Shown here piece by piece: positions 19,206-28,189 of a stretch of DNA of 64,000 bases (position 1 is its first letter; each line of letters begins with the position of its first letter). This DNA comes from Shimia isoporae (GTDB lineage: Bacteria; Pseudomonadota; Alphaproteobacteria; Rhodobacterales; Rhodobacteraceae): the NCBI RefSeq assembly GCF_004346865.1, contig NZ_SMGR01000001.1, forward strand, positions 2,320,433-2,384,432. The letters are read 5' to 3'. The position numbers and the translations under genes are program-made. A model generated the notes under the pieces. It was not told where the DNA came from. It worked only from the letters and a program-made list of their open reading frames with translations, and ran no database searches.

Positions 19206-19421
19206 TTTCAGGCTCCGTTGGGACTTTTGTCTGACAGAGGAAATCGCCCGAGAATCCTAATCTTCGGTGAACAACGCGCGCGCAACATTTGGCAATATCG
19301 GACAATTTTAGGTTAAATACGCCAACCAGTTGCTGGGCAAAGATGGACTCCTCGCCGCATTGGTTTGAAGACCGCGAATAAGTTACAGTAATGGAATGAA
19401 AATCCGGCTGAGCATCAAAAA

Positions 19422-20699
19422 ATGAGACCTGCAGATATCCTTATCGCTGGAGGTGGTATTGGCGGCCTCTCTTTGGCGCTCACACTGCATCAGATCGGTG
19501 TTTCTTGCGTTGTGTGCGAATCGTCGCGTCAGATGAAACCACTGGGGGTTGGCATCAACCTGCAACCCAATGCCGTGAGAGAACTCCTCGATCTTGGGTT
19601 TTCTCGAGAGTCATTTGACGGGTTTGGCCGCGCGATTGAGGAGTGGACTCTCGTCGGGCGTCAAGGTTCGGAAATCTATGCCGAACTCCGCGGAGAAGCC
19701 GCCGGCTACCATTGGCCGCAATATGCCGTACATCGTGGAGCATTCCATATGGCGCTCTACGAAAGGTTCAGAACGCTGGCGGGCGACAAGGCCATTTTGC
19801 TTGACCACAAGTTTATTGAATACCGGCAAAACTACGACCGTGTTGAAGCCGTCTTTGAAACCGCCGAGGGGAAAAAGACACTGTCAGCGAACCTGCTGGT
19901 AGGTGCCGACGGCATACACTCTGCAGTGCGAGCTCAGATGCATCCAACACAGCCGCCAATTCATTGGGGGGGCGCTTTGATGTGGCGAGGAACCAGTTGG
20001 GCGCGCCCGCTTCGTTCCGGTGCTTCGTTTGTGGGCCTAGGAGGCCCCGATCAGCGCATGGTCATCTACCCGATTTCTCACCCTGACCCCAAAACCGGAC
20101 TGGCTTTAATCAACTGGATAGCTGAAATTCAGCACGATGATCCGGCAAGTTTCGACACTTCGTCTTGGTTCCGGCAAGTCGCGGCGAACATCCCATTGAA
20201 GACCTTCAAGGGTTGGACTTTCGATTGGTTGAACGTTCCGGATCTCATTTCGGCAGCCGGCGCTGTTTTTGAGAACCCAATGATTGATCGCGATCCGGTT
20301 TCCACATGGATCGACAACCGCGTCGCACTCTTGGGGGATGCGGCTCATGCCATGTATCCAACGGGTTCAAATGGGGCCAGTCAGGCCATCATCGACGCCC
20401 GAATTCTGGGCGCCAAGTTGCTACAACTCGGCATTTCGCCTGACGCGCTGGAAGCCTACAATGACGAACTGCATGGCCCTATTTCCGACCTTGTTTTGCG
20501 AAACCGGCAGGCTGGGCCCTTCGGCCTTCTAAGCTTGGTTCATGACCGCTGCGGCGGCGTGTTTGACGACATCGACAAGGTCGTTTCCCCTTCAGAACGC
20601 TCGGAATTTATGGCCAAGTACAAATCCGCTGCGGGCTTCGCCAAGGAAGTGCTGAACGCCGCGGCTCCCACAATCCCGCAAGGGGCAAGGATAGGCTAA
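19422..20699 (+). CDS. FAD-dependent monooxygenase (PhzS/PobA-like flavoprotein)
   Basis: A 425-residue single-component flavoprotein hydroxylase. It starts with the FAD-binding GGGIGGLSLALTL motif (residues 9-21), has the LVGADGIHSAVR (DG) motif near residue 165, and the second FAD motif LLGDAAHAMYPTGSNGASQAI near 300. The family hydroxylates aromatic or heteroaromatic substrates using NAD(P)H and oxygen; the substrate cannot be read from sequence. It is alone on the strand, followed after 93 bases by a GntR regulator. It is a distant relative of the PobA encoded at 28190. Confidence 0.85.
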   Translation: MRPADILIAGGGIGGLSLALTLHQIGVSCVVCESSRQMKPLGVGINLQPNAVRELLDLGFSRESFDGFGRAIEEWTLVGRQGSEIYAELRGEAAGYHWPQYAVHRGAFHMALYERFRTLAGDKAILLDHKFIEYRQNYDRVEAVFETAEGKKTLSANLLVGADGIHSAVRAQMHPTQPPIHWGGALMWRGTSWARPLRSGASFVGLGGPDQRMVIYPISHPDPKTGLALINWIAEIQHDDPASFDTSSWFRQVAANIPLKTFKGWTFDWLNVPDLISAAGAVFENPMIDRDPVSTWIDNRVALLGDAAHAMYPTGSNGASQAIIDARILGAKLLQLGISPDALEAYNDELHGPISDLVLRNRQAGPFGLLSLVHDRCGGVFDDIDKVVSPSERSEFMAKYKSAAGFAKEVLNAAAPTIPQGARIG

Positions 20700-20792
20700 A
20701 GTTCCCGAACTGATTTTGTGGTTGTAGATCCATGAGAATACCACTACCAACTGATATGCTAGTCTGCCAGATGTAAAATCGACAATAAATTC

Positions 20793-21488
20793 ATGAATGT
20801 ACCAATCCAGTCACCCACTCATTCGCCTCCGCAAAGCGCGACAGAGCAGGTATTTCAGGCGCTCCACGCTTCAATTGTCGACCTTTCGCTGGAACCCGGA
20901 AGCAAAGTATCCGAAGCCGAAATTGCAAATCGAATGGATGTGTCGCGCCAACCTGTCAGAGACGCGTTTTTCAGACTTTCTCAACTTGGCTTCCTGCAAA
21001 TTCGACCACAGCGCGCAACATTGGTGTCGCGTATCTCCCTGCAAGCCGTCGAAAGTGCAGCCTTCGTACGTACAGCGCTAGAAACGGCCTGCCTCTCAGA
21101 AGCCATCAATCGACTGACAACCTCCGATCTAGAACATCTGAACATGCTGACAAGAGCTCAGGAAAACGCTGTTTCTGCTTCAGACGGTACCCGCTTCTTC
21201 TCCTTGGACGAAGACTTCCACCTTGCGATTTGTCGGATTGCCGGACGCGAAGACATTTGGCCCCTCATTCGCGAACAAAAAAGCCATATGGATCGTGCGC
21301 GTCACCTTTCTTTGCCCGACAACGGTCCGGCTGCCCTTGCTGAACACAAGGACATTGTTGGGGCCTTGGGCTCGCGAGACGAAACCGCAGCTAGGGAACG
21401 ACTTTCCCAACACCTTTTCAGCTTGATGCCTATCTTTGAAGACATCCGTGCCAAGAACCCCAATTACTTCGAGGACCGTCCAAAATGA
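20793..21488 (+). CDS. GntR-family (FCD) transcriptional regulator
   Basis: A 231-residue regulator. The N-terminal winged helix-turn-helix has the GntR pattern (LEPGSKVSEAEIANRMDVSRQPVR, residues about 36-60) and the C-terminal FCD domain has the metal-binding pattern DEDFHLAI and a later His. It overlaps the KDG kinase gene by four bases, so it probably regulates ketodeoxygluconate use and binds a sugar acid. Confidence 0.9.
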   Translation: MNVPIQSPTHSPPQSATEQVFQALHASIVDLSLEPGSKVSEAEIANRMDVSRQPVRDAFFRLSQLGFLQIRPQRATLVSRISLQAVESAAFVRTALETACLSEAINRLTTSDLEHLNMLTRAQENAVSASDGTRFFSLDEDFHLAICRIAGREDIWPLIREQKSHMDRARHLSLPDNGPAALAEHKDIVGALGSRDETAARERLSQHLFSLMPIFEDIRAKNPNYFEDRPK

Positions 21489-22378
21489 ACAAACGACTAC
21501 TTTGCATCGGTGAGTGCATGGTTGAGATGGCCCCAACCCAAAACGGGCTGTTCAAGATGGGCTATGCAGGAGACACGTTCAACACAGCCTGGTATGCCGC
21601 TCGACTGGCGGACGAGAATACCGAAGTCGCCTTTCTTTCAGCCGTCGGCGACGACGCAGCATCCGAAGGCCTTGTCGAATTTGCACGTTCGAGCGGTATC
21701 ATTCCCGAGATGCAAATCTTTCCAGACGCGTCCGTCGGTCTTTACTTGATCAAAACCGAAGATGGTGAACGTTCCTTTTCTTATTGGCGTTCTGCTGCGG
21801 CTGCACGTCGGTTAGCCGAGACATTGACGGAGCTCCCTATTTCCGGCCCAGGCGATACGGTTTTCTTTAGTGGGATCACTGTGGCGATACTGCAGGATAG
21901 CGGCCGGGAACATTTGCTCGACGCTGTAGCGAAAGCGCGTGCCTCGGGCGCAACAGTTGCTTTCGACCCCAACTTGCGCCCACGCCTTTGGGAAGATGCG
22001 GCAACCATGCGGCATTGGGTCAGTGAGTCCGCACGTCACGCCGATATTTTGCTGCCGTCTCACGAAGACGAAGCAAGCTGGTTCGAAGATGCGTCAACAA
22101 ACGCAACAGCCACTCGTTATCTCAATCTCGGCTGCAGAACTGTCATCGTCAAAGATGGCCCGGGGAAAGTTCTGATTGCGCATTCAAATGGCCAGACAGA
22201 GCAAGTAACCCCGCAATCGGTGACCAAGATTGTCGACACCACCGCCGCCGGAGACGCATTCAATGCTGCGGTTTTGACATCCCTGATGCGCGAAGAAACG
22301 GCACAACTCGCGGTGGAATTGGGCTGTGCTTTGTCTGCACAAGTGATCCAAGCTCCCGGCGCCTTAGTCGAAATCTAG
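21485..22378 (+). CDS. kdgK: 2-Keto-3-deoxygluconate kinase
   Basis: A 297-residue PfkB-family sugar kinase. The N-terminal signature (GYAGDTFNTAWYAARL) and the ATP/catalytic motif DTTAAGDAFNAAVL with its base Asp are present, as is VAFDPNLRPRLW. Together these match KDG kinases, which make KDPG for Eda, linking sugar-acid catabolism to the Entner-Doudoroff genes at 4928-9895. Translationally coupled to the upstream GntR regulator by a four-base overlap. It converges with the ABC transporter operon with one base between stops. Confidence 0.88.
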   Translation: MNKRLLCIGECMVEMAPTQNGLFKMGYAGDTFNTAWYAARLADENTEVAFLSAVGDDAASEGLVEFARSSGIIPEMQIFPDASVGLYLIKTEDGERSFSYWRSAAAARRLAETLTELPISGPGDTVFFSGITVAILQDSGREHLLDAVAKARASGATVAFDPNLRPRLWEDAATMRHWVSESARHADILLPSHEDEASWFEDASTNATATRYLNLGCRTVIVKDGPGKVLIAHSNGQTEQVTPQSVTKIVDTTAAGDAFNAAVLTSLMREETAQLAVELGCALSAQVIQAPGALVEI

Positions 22379-22379
22379 G

Positions 22380-23069
22380 TCAAACGCCCAAATATCTGTC
22401 ACTGAGTTCTTCAGTTAGTTCGTCAAATTGCCCTGTCCAGACGGATCTCCCCTTCTCAAGGATAACACCTCGGTCCGCAATTTGGCGCAACTCAGATAGG
22501 GACTTGTCGACAACCAAAATTGTAAGCCCCGCGTTTGCCTTTAGGTTCGAGATCGCAGCCCAGATTTCCTGACGAACCACGGGCGCAAGCCCCTCAGTGG
22601 CCTCATCCAGCAAGAGCAACCGTGGGTTAGTCATAAGGGCGCGAGCAATTGCCAACATTTGTTGCTCCCCCCCAGACAGTGTACCTGCGGCCTGGTCTCT
22701 ACGCTCTTTCAAGCGAGGAAACAGCTCGGTAACCAACTCAAAATCCCACTCCCCCCTTCTCGCAGCCGCGACAAGGTTTTCATATACCGTCAGATCTTTG
22801 AAACAACGACGCCCCTCGGGCACCAAACCAACGCCCATTCGGGCGACTCGATAGGACGGGACTCCAGAGATGTTAGAGCCATCCAGCGTCACATCTCCGC
22901 CTCGGTGTTGTAGCAACCGGCAGATCACCTTGATTGTCGTTGACTTGCCCATGCCGTTGCGCCCCATCAACGCGACAACTTCGCCTTGATCCACGCTCAA
23001 ATTGACGTCGAACAATGCCTGCGACGGTCCATAAAAAGCAGACACACCGGACATGGTCAAAAGGCTCAT
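22380..23069 (-). CDS. livF: ABC transporter ATP-binding protein, LivF type
   Basis: A 229-residue ATPase of the branched-chain/aromatic import family: Walker A GRNGMGKSTT (residues 36-45), signature LSGGEQQMLAIARAL, Walker B RLLLLDEATEGLAP with the LivF-specific glutamate. Last gene of the five-gene importer operon SBP-livH-livM-livG-livF; the start overlaps the livG stop by four bases. The operon lies beside pcaQ and the pca genes. In Sinorhizobium a transporter of this family next to pcaQ (pcaMNVWX) imports protocatechuate, so an aromatic acid substrate is more likely than an amino acid; that is inference. Confidence 0.93.
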   Translation of the reverse strand: MSLLTMSGVSAFYGPSQALFDVNLSVDQGEVVALMGRNGMGKSTTIKVICRLLQHRGGDVTLDGSNISGVPSYRVARMGVGLVPEGRRCFKDLTVYENLVAAARRGEWDFELVTELFPRLKERRDQAAGTLSGGEQQMLAIARALMTNPRLLLLDEATEGLAPVVRQEIWAAISNLKANAGLTILVVDKSLSELRQIADRGVILEKGRSVWTGQFDELTEELSDRYLGV

Positions 23070-23818
23070 CCAACTTCCTCCCCCAGATAAGCTCTTCTCA
23101 CGTCCGGGTTGGCTCGGATTTCATGCACTGATCCTGTCGCGATAATCTCACCGTAAACCAAAACGCTGACCCTATCAGCCAATGCAAAAACAGCATCCAT
23201 ATCGTGCTCAATCAACAATATCGGCGCACGATCTCGCAAAGCATCCAGAATACGAATTAGGCTGCGTGATCCATCAGCACCCATTCCCGCCATTGGCTCG
23301 TCCATAAGAAAAGCTTTGGGTGACAAAGTTAATGCGACTGCGACTTCCAATTGTCGACGTTGACCATGTGAAAGGTCGGCTGTGCGAACAGACTGAAAAT
23401 CACTTAAACCAACCTGTTCCAAAGCCAGTTCAGCTGCCGAACGCAAATCCAGTTCCCTCATAACGTTCTTGAAAAACGACAACACCTTGCCCTTTCGCCC
23501 CAACGCACCCAGCATGGCGTTTTGCAAGACAGTGTATTCCATGGCCAAGGATGAAATTTGAAAGGTCCGGGCCATGCCGAATTGCGCCCTCTTCGCTGTC
23601 GACATTGCGCCAACGTCGTGACCATCGAACACAATCCGCCCGCTGTCTGGCGTAAGGCCTCCTGTGACTTGTTGGACAAGGGTGGACTTCCCGGCTCCGT
23701 TTGGACCGATAAGTGCGTGTATCTCGCCCTGACGAAGGTCCAAATCTATGTTCTTGCTCGCGACCAGTCCGCCAAAAGCTTTGGTCACACCTTGAACGTC
23801 CAAAACGGGATCAGTCAT
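23066..23818 (-). CDS. livG: ABC transporter ATP-binding protein, LivG type
   Basis: A 250-residue ATPase. Walker A is GPNGAGKSTLVQQ, the signature LSHGQRRQLEVAVAL, Walker B KAFLMDEPMAGM, as in LivG. The start at 23818 (MTDPVLDVQG) is preferred to an upstream extension that lies within livM; it overlaps the livM end by eight bases. Second ATPase of the importer beside pcaQ. Confidence 0.93.
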   Translation of the reverse strand: MTDPVLDVQGVTKAFGGLVASKNIDLDLRQGEIHALIGPNGAGKSTLVQQVTGGLTPDSGRIVFDGHDVGAMSTAKRAQFGMARTFQISSLAMEYTVLQNAMLGALGRKGKVLSFFKNVMRELDLRSAAELALEQVGLSDFQSVRTADLSHGQRRQLEVAVALTLSPKAFLMDEPMAGMGADGSRSLIRILDALRDRAPILLIEHDMDAVFALADRVSVLVYGEIIATGSVHEIRANPDVRRAYLGEEVG

Positions 23819-24794
23819 GCGCGACCTCCCGCCCAGCGAGCAACCCATAAAGCCCCCCTCGGGCAAAAAGAACAACTCCCAAGAGGATGGCACCGAGATA
23901 TACGTGCCAATACTCGCTCAACCCGCCAAGCGTGTGCTCTAGCAGTATGAACAAGGCTGCACCGGCAACCGGTCCGTAAACGCGCCCCACACCTCCCAGA
24001 ATTACAAAAACCATGATCTCGCCAGACACCTGCCAGCTCAACATAGTCGGACTCACGAACCTGTTCAGGTCTGCGAACAATGCCCCGGCCAATCCAGTGA
24101 TCGCACCGGAGATCGTGAACGCAATAAGGTACAAACGATATGGCGTCTGTCCAACCGCCTGAACCCGTTCCTCGTTTTGCTTCGCAGCGCGCAGCATCAA
24201 TCCGAACGCCGAGCCAGAGACGCGTGAAACACCGAACAGGACAAGGAGAAGCAGCCCGTAGCAGATCGCAAAATACTGGATCGGGTCCATTGTATTCAGG
24301 CCTGGAAATGAGTTGCGCACATAAATCGACAAACCATCCTCGCCGCCATAGGCGGACCAACTGATCGTGAAGTAAAAAAGCATCTGGCCAAATGCCAACG
24401 TGATCATGATGAAATAGACTCCCGATGTCCTCAGACTCAGCGCACCGATGGCCAGTGCAGCCAAAGCACCAGTCAAAATTGCAACGGGCCAGACAACGAG
24501 CATCGACTTAGTACCCTCTATGACCAAGGGCCATTCCATCAATGGTGTATAGGTCTGAGCGTGATGCGCCAAAATACCCATTGCGTATCCACCAAGACCA
24601 AAAAAAGCCGCATGGCCGAAGCTGACCAATCCGCCAAACCCTAAGGCGAGATTCAACCCGACACCTGCGATGGCAAAGATCACAGCCCGCGTAGTCAAAG
24701 TGATCAGAAAAGGTTCATCCAGTAACCAGGCCAAGAGCGGCACAAACAGCAAAAGTGCCATAAGGGCAAAATTCAGGTAGCGTTCTCGCTTCAA
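23811..24794 (-). CDS. livM: ABC transporter permease, LivM type
   Basis: A 327-residue membrane permease with about eight to nine hydrophobic segments and the LivM motif GLNLALGFGGLVSFGHAAFFG region near residue 45-65. The start is a TTG at 24794 placed behind GGAGG at the end of livH; an ATG at 24799 is in another frame. One of two permeases forming the channel of the pca-linked importer. Confidence 0.92.
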   Translation of the reverse strand: MKRERYLNFALMALLLFVPLLAWLLDEPFLITLTTRAVIFAIAGVGLNLALGFGGLVSFGHAAFFGLGGYAMGILAHHAQTYTPLMEWPLVIEGTKSMLVVWPVAILTGALAALAIGALSLRTSGVYFIMITLAFGQMLFYFTISWSAYGGEDGLSIYVRNSFPGLNTMDPIQYFAICYGLLLLVLFGVSRVSGSAFGLMLRAAKQNEERVQAVGQTPYRLYLIAFTISGAITGLAGALFADLNRFVSPTMLSWQVSGEIMVFVILGGVGRVYGPVAGAALFILLEHTLGGLSEYWHVYLGAILLGVVLFARGGLYGLLAGREVAHD

Positions 24795-24795
24795 A

Positions 24796-25713
24796 TCATG
24801 CGCCTCCGAACAAGCCTTTTGGTCGCACCAGAAGCACTCCAGCCATCAGTATGTAGATCGCCATCGAAGCCAGCGAGGAACCAACGGACGTGGCTGCTGC
24901 CGGTGCGAGGAAAAGAGAAAACACCTTGGGCAGAAGGAAACTTCCCAAAGTATCGGTCACTCCAACCAGAATTGCACCGACAAGAGCGCCTTGGATTGAG
25001 CCGATACCACCGATGACAATCACCACAAAAGCAAGGATTAAAACTGGTTCTCCCATCCCCACCTGAACGGATTGGATTGCGCCGATCAAGGCTCCGGCAA
25101 GTCCGGCCAACGCCGCGCCAAGCGCGAAAACAAGCGTGTAAAGTTTTGAAATGTCGACCCCCAAGGCGCCAATCATCTCGCGGTCGTTTTCTCCCGCTCG
25201 GATTTGAATTCCGATACGTGTTTTTGCGATCATCCAGAACAGCCCTGCTGCGACCGCAAGACCGACACCAATCAGCGACAGACGATATTTCGAGTATTCG
25301 ATGCCAAAAGGCAGAGAAACCGTTCCGGCAAGGAATTCAGGCCGATCCAAAAAGAGAGGAAAGGAGCCAAAAAGCCACCTTGTTCCCTCAGAAAAAATCA
25401 AGATCAATGCGAATGTTGCCAAAACTTGGTCCAGATGGTCACGGTCATATAGCCGCCGGATCACTGTTGTCTCAATCACAACGCCCGCCAATGCGGCTGC
25501 GGTTAAACTTGCCGCGAGTGCCAGCCCGAATGATCCAGTCGCACCAGCTACGGCAGCCGCAGCGAAGGCACCGACCATGTAAAGCGATCCATGTGCGAGA
25601 TTGATGAGCCCCATAACCCCAAAAATCAGCGTCAAACCAGCGGCCATAAGGAAAAGCATCACGCCAAACTGCAATCCGTTCAGCGTTTGCTCCACCAAGA
25701 GTATCCAGGACAT
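24796..25713 (-). CDS. livH: ABC transporter permease, LivH type
   Basis: A 305-residue membrane permease with the LivH signature (NGLQFGVMLFLMAAGLTLIFG region and GLINLAHGSLYM). GGGGAAG lies before the ATG. It follows the substrate-binding protein gene after 59 bases containing a stable hairpin, the usual way binding proteins are made in excess over permeases. Confidence 0.93.
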   Translation of the reverse strand: MSWILLVEQTLNGLQFGVMLFLMAAGLTLIFGVMGLINLAHGSLYMVGAFAAAAVAGATGSFGLALAASLTAAALAGVVIETTVIRRLYDRDHLDQVLATFALILIFSEGTRWLFGSFPLFLDRPEFLAGTVSLPFGIEYSKYRLSLIGVGLAVAAGLFWMIAKTRIGIQIRAGENDREMIGALGVDISKLYTLVFALGAALAGLAGALIGAIQSVQVGMGEPVLILAFVVIVIGGIGSIQGALVGAILVGVTDTLGSFLLPKVFSLFLAPAAATSVGSSLASMAIYILMAGVLLVRPKGLFGGA

Positions 25714-25734
25714 GTCTTCCCCATTTGTCCAGGC

Positions 25735-25763
25735 TTCCGCCCTGTCAATAAAACAGGGCGGAA
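25735..25763 (-). other. Intercistronic hairpin between binding-protein and permease genes
   Basis: TTCCGCCCTG and CAGGGCGGAA form a perfect 10-base stem around a 9-base loop, 9 bases after the binding-protein stop. There is no long T run on the minus strand. Such hairpins commonly protect the upstream mRNA or partly terminate, raising binding-protein yield. Confidence 0.75.
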
Positions 25764-25772
25764 CTGAGCTGA

Positions 25773-26912
25773 TTACATTTTGCAGTCAGAAGCGTATGCG
25801 TCGCCGTGATCCTCTAGGCCCACCGACACAATCTTGTTTGTGAAAACATCGCCTTCTTGGACGACTTCGCGGACATAGATGTCTTGAATTGGGTGATTGT
25901 TCGGACCAAACGCAAAGTCACCGCGCGTACTATCAAAGTCAGCTGCCTGCAAAGCTGCGCGGAACGCATCTTGATCTGCAACATCAGCACTTCCCATCGC
26001 AGAGATCAGCAAATTAGCCGTATCAAACCCCTGGCTTGCATAAAGTGAAGGCAAACGCCCGTACTTGGCCGCAAAGCTTTCTACGAATGCCGCATTTGTG
26101 GCGTTATCGATGTCTTTCGACCATTGAGAGGTGTTCTTTACACCCAGCGCAGCTGCGCCAACAGCCTGCAAAATGCCTTGATCAAACGAGAAAGCAGGAC
26201 CTACAACCGGAAGGTTTACCCCGCTGTCTGCGTATTGTTTAAGGAACGAAATACCCATACCACCCGGCAAGAAGAAATAGATGCTGTCCGCACCGGACGC
26301 ACGGATTTGCGCGATTTCGCTGGCATAGTCCGTCTGTCCCAATTTGGTGTAAATCTCACCAGCCAGATCACCTTCGTAGAACCGCTTGTAACCGGTAAGC
26401 GCGTCCTTGCCTGCCGGATAGTTCGGCGCGAGGATAAAGGAGTTTTTCAGGTCTGCAGAGTTTGCGTAGGCGCCAGCCGCCTCGTGTAGGTTGTCATTCT
26501 GCCATGCAACGTTGAAATAGTTCTTGTTACAACCTTTGCCCGCCAATGCGGACGGACCCGCATTTGGTGAAAGATAAAATTTGCCTTGTGCAACCGTCGC
26601 AGGGACAACTGCCATCGCGAGGTTGGACCAAATGATCCCGGTCAGCACATCTACCTTTTCGGATTGGATCATCTTATCGGCCAACTGAACGGCAACATCT
26701 GGCTTGCGTTGGTCGTCTTCAATCACAACCTCAATATCGTCCCGGCCGGATTGCTCAACGGCAAGCATAAAACCATCCCGCACATCGATGCCCAATCCGG
26801 CACCACCACCGGAAAGAGTAGTAATCATACCGACTTTGAGGCCCTCAGCCTGCGCTCCCGCGGCAAAAAGGGCCGAACACGCTACCGACACCAGCAGTTT
26901 TCTAAACTTCAT
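25773..26912 (-). CDS. ABC transporter substrate-binding protein (Leu/Ile/Val-type, probable aromatic acid binder)
   Basis: A 379-residue periplasmic binding protein with a Sec signal peptide (residues 1-22, cut after AQA). The mature part has the type I fold pattern of the Peripla_BP_6 family, starting VGMITTLSGGGAGLG. GGAGG precedes the ATG. First gene of the livHMGF operon, 241 bases downstream of pcaQ. A protocatechuate or hydroxybenzoate ligand is inferred from the neighbours; binding residues cannot be assigned. Confidence 0.9.
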   Translation of the reverse strand: MKFRKLLVSVACSALFAAGAQAEGLKVGMITTLSGGGAGLGIDVRDGFMLAVEQSGRDDIEVVIEDDQRKPDVAVQLADKMIQSEKVDVLTGIIWSNLAMAVVPATVAQGKFYLSPNAGPSALAGKGCNKNYFNVAWQNDNLHEAAGAYANSADLKNSFILAPNYPAGKDALTGYKRFYEGDLAGEIYTKLGQTDYASEIAQIRASGADSIYFFLPGGMGISFLKQYADSGVNLPVVGPAFSFDQGILQAVGAAALGVKNTSQWSKDIDNATNAAFVESFAAKYGRLPSLYASQGFDTANLLISAMGSADVADQDAFRAALQAADFDSTRGDFAFGPNNHPIQDIYVREVVQEGDVFTNKIVSVGLEDHGDAYASDCKM

Positions 26913-27153
26913 TTTTTCCTCCAGTCAGATCAATTTGCGAAACCGCAATTCGGTTCAGCGCCGCAAGAGTTTGCGCGAACATCGTGCGTTCACGCAATCC
27001 GGTTTTTGAAGTTTCTTAAATCTTTTCGACGAATTACCTCAAATCCTTGCAGCGGCCACATCATACCACCGAACCGTGGATAACACTCTGTTTGAAGCCT
27101 TCCGTGCGATTAGGATTGAAGTGCAAAATCCGGCAAAACCATCTTCAGATTGC

Positions 27154-28110
27154 CTATTTTGGAATTGTGTTTGCGGCGCCCAATGGACCGCCCGCTTTGA
27201 GAACCTTTTCCACGGCAAGTTCAAAAACCCTTGCGTGAGGCGACAAGCCGTCATGGTGCCTATACATTAGTCCAACCGGACCGTGGGTCATGCTGGTGTC
27301 AAAGGGCAAAGCAACCAATCGCCCAGCAGCAAGTTCATTAGCAACAACGCCTTCGGAAATGATCCAAACCGCATCCGTTTTTTGCGTATGAACACGACCA
27401 AACGCGCCACTGACAGTTTCCAATTGCTGATCCAAACCGCCAATTCCATGAGCGATCAAAAATCGGTCTACAAGTGACCGGATAGCTGAACCCTTTGACG
27501 GGTAAATTACAGGGAAATCTCTAACCAACATCAAATCTGGATTTTGAATCAACGGATGGTCCGGTCTGACCACAAAAACTACGCGCTCCTCATAGAGTTG
27601 TGTGAACGACACTCCATCCATAGTTTCAGGTTGCCCCAAACGCCCAATGACAAGATCAAGTTCCCCCAGTCGCAGTCGCTCGACAAGGAAGCCGTGAGGA
27701 CCGTCCAGAACATGCAACACAGTCTGGGGAGCAAGCTGTGCAAACTCTAAAGAAACGTCCGGCATCAAACGCGCGGCCACTGAGGGCAATGCACCAACCG
27801 AAAGGCGCTTATTTCCGCCGACCGAGACCTCTTGCACACCATCTAAGCCCTGCTGCAAAGCCTGCAGTGACATTTCAGCAAACTGATAAAACACCTCTCC
27901 CTTGGGTGTGAGCGATACTCCTCCTCTGTTTCGGATCAGCAGCACTCCATCAAGAATACTCTCAAGTTCCCGAAGAGTTTTTGAGATTGCGGGCTGGGTA
28001 AGGAACAACTTTTTCGCCGCCGCCTTCAGGCTTTTCTCGTGGCAGATTTCGACAAAGCACTGGATGTGGCGAAATTTGATCCGTTGATCGATCACTGGAT
28101 TACTTTCCAT
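27154..28110 (-). CDS. pcaQ: LysR-family regulator of protocatechuate genes, PcaQ
   Basis: A 318-residue LysR-type regulator. The winged helix-turn-helix is at about residues 18-60 (RHIQCFVEICHEKSLKAAAK, then LTQPAISKTLRELE), followed by the type 2 periplasmic-binding effector domain. It has the PcaQ family features (GVSLTPKGE, ISEGVVANELAAGRL). PcaQ activates pca genes in response to beta-carboxy-muconate or muconolactone-type intermediates in related alphaproteobacteria. It is divergent from pobA-pcaCHG, with 79 bases between starts. No clear match to the known PcaQ box could be found there by eye. Confidence 0.88.
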   Translation of the reverse strand: MESNPVIDQRIKFRHIQCFVEICHEKSLKAAAKKLFLTQPAISKTLRELESILDGVLLIRNRGGVSLTPKGEVFYQFAEMSLQALQQGLDGVQEVSVGGNKRLSVGALPSVAARLMPDVSLEFAQLAPQTVLHVLDGPHGFLVERLRLGELDLVIGRLGQPETMDGVSFTQLYEERVVFVVRPDHPLIQNPDLMLVRDFPVIYPSKGSAIRSLVDRFLIAHGIGGLDQQLETVSGAFGRVHTQKTDAVWIISEGVVANELAAGRLVALPFDTSMTHGPVGLMYRHHDGLSPHARVFELAVEKVLKAGGPLGAANTIPK

Positions 28111-28189
28111 TTTTAGAAACTATAAGCCGAAAAATATCATTTTACTTGCCCAAAACTGTCATTCAATACTTGTTTCAAGGAGACGAGAA

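Noticed and set aside
28111..28189. PcaQ box between pcaQ and pobA
   Set aside because: I looked for the ATAACC-N4-GGTTAA type site here and in 26913-27153 and found no convincing match, so no operator is listed.
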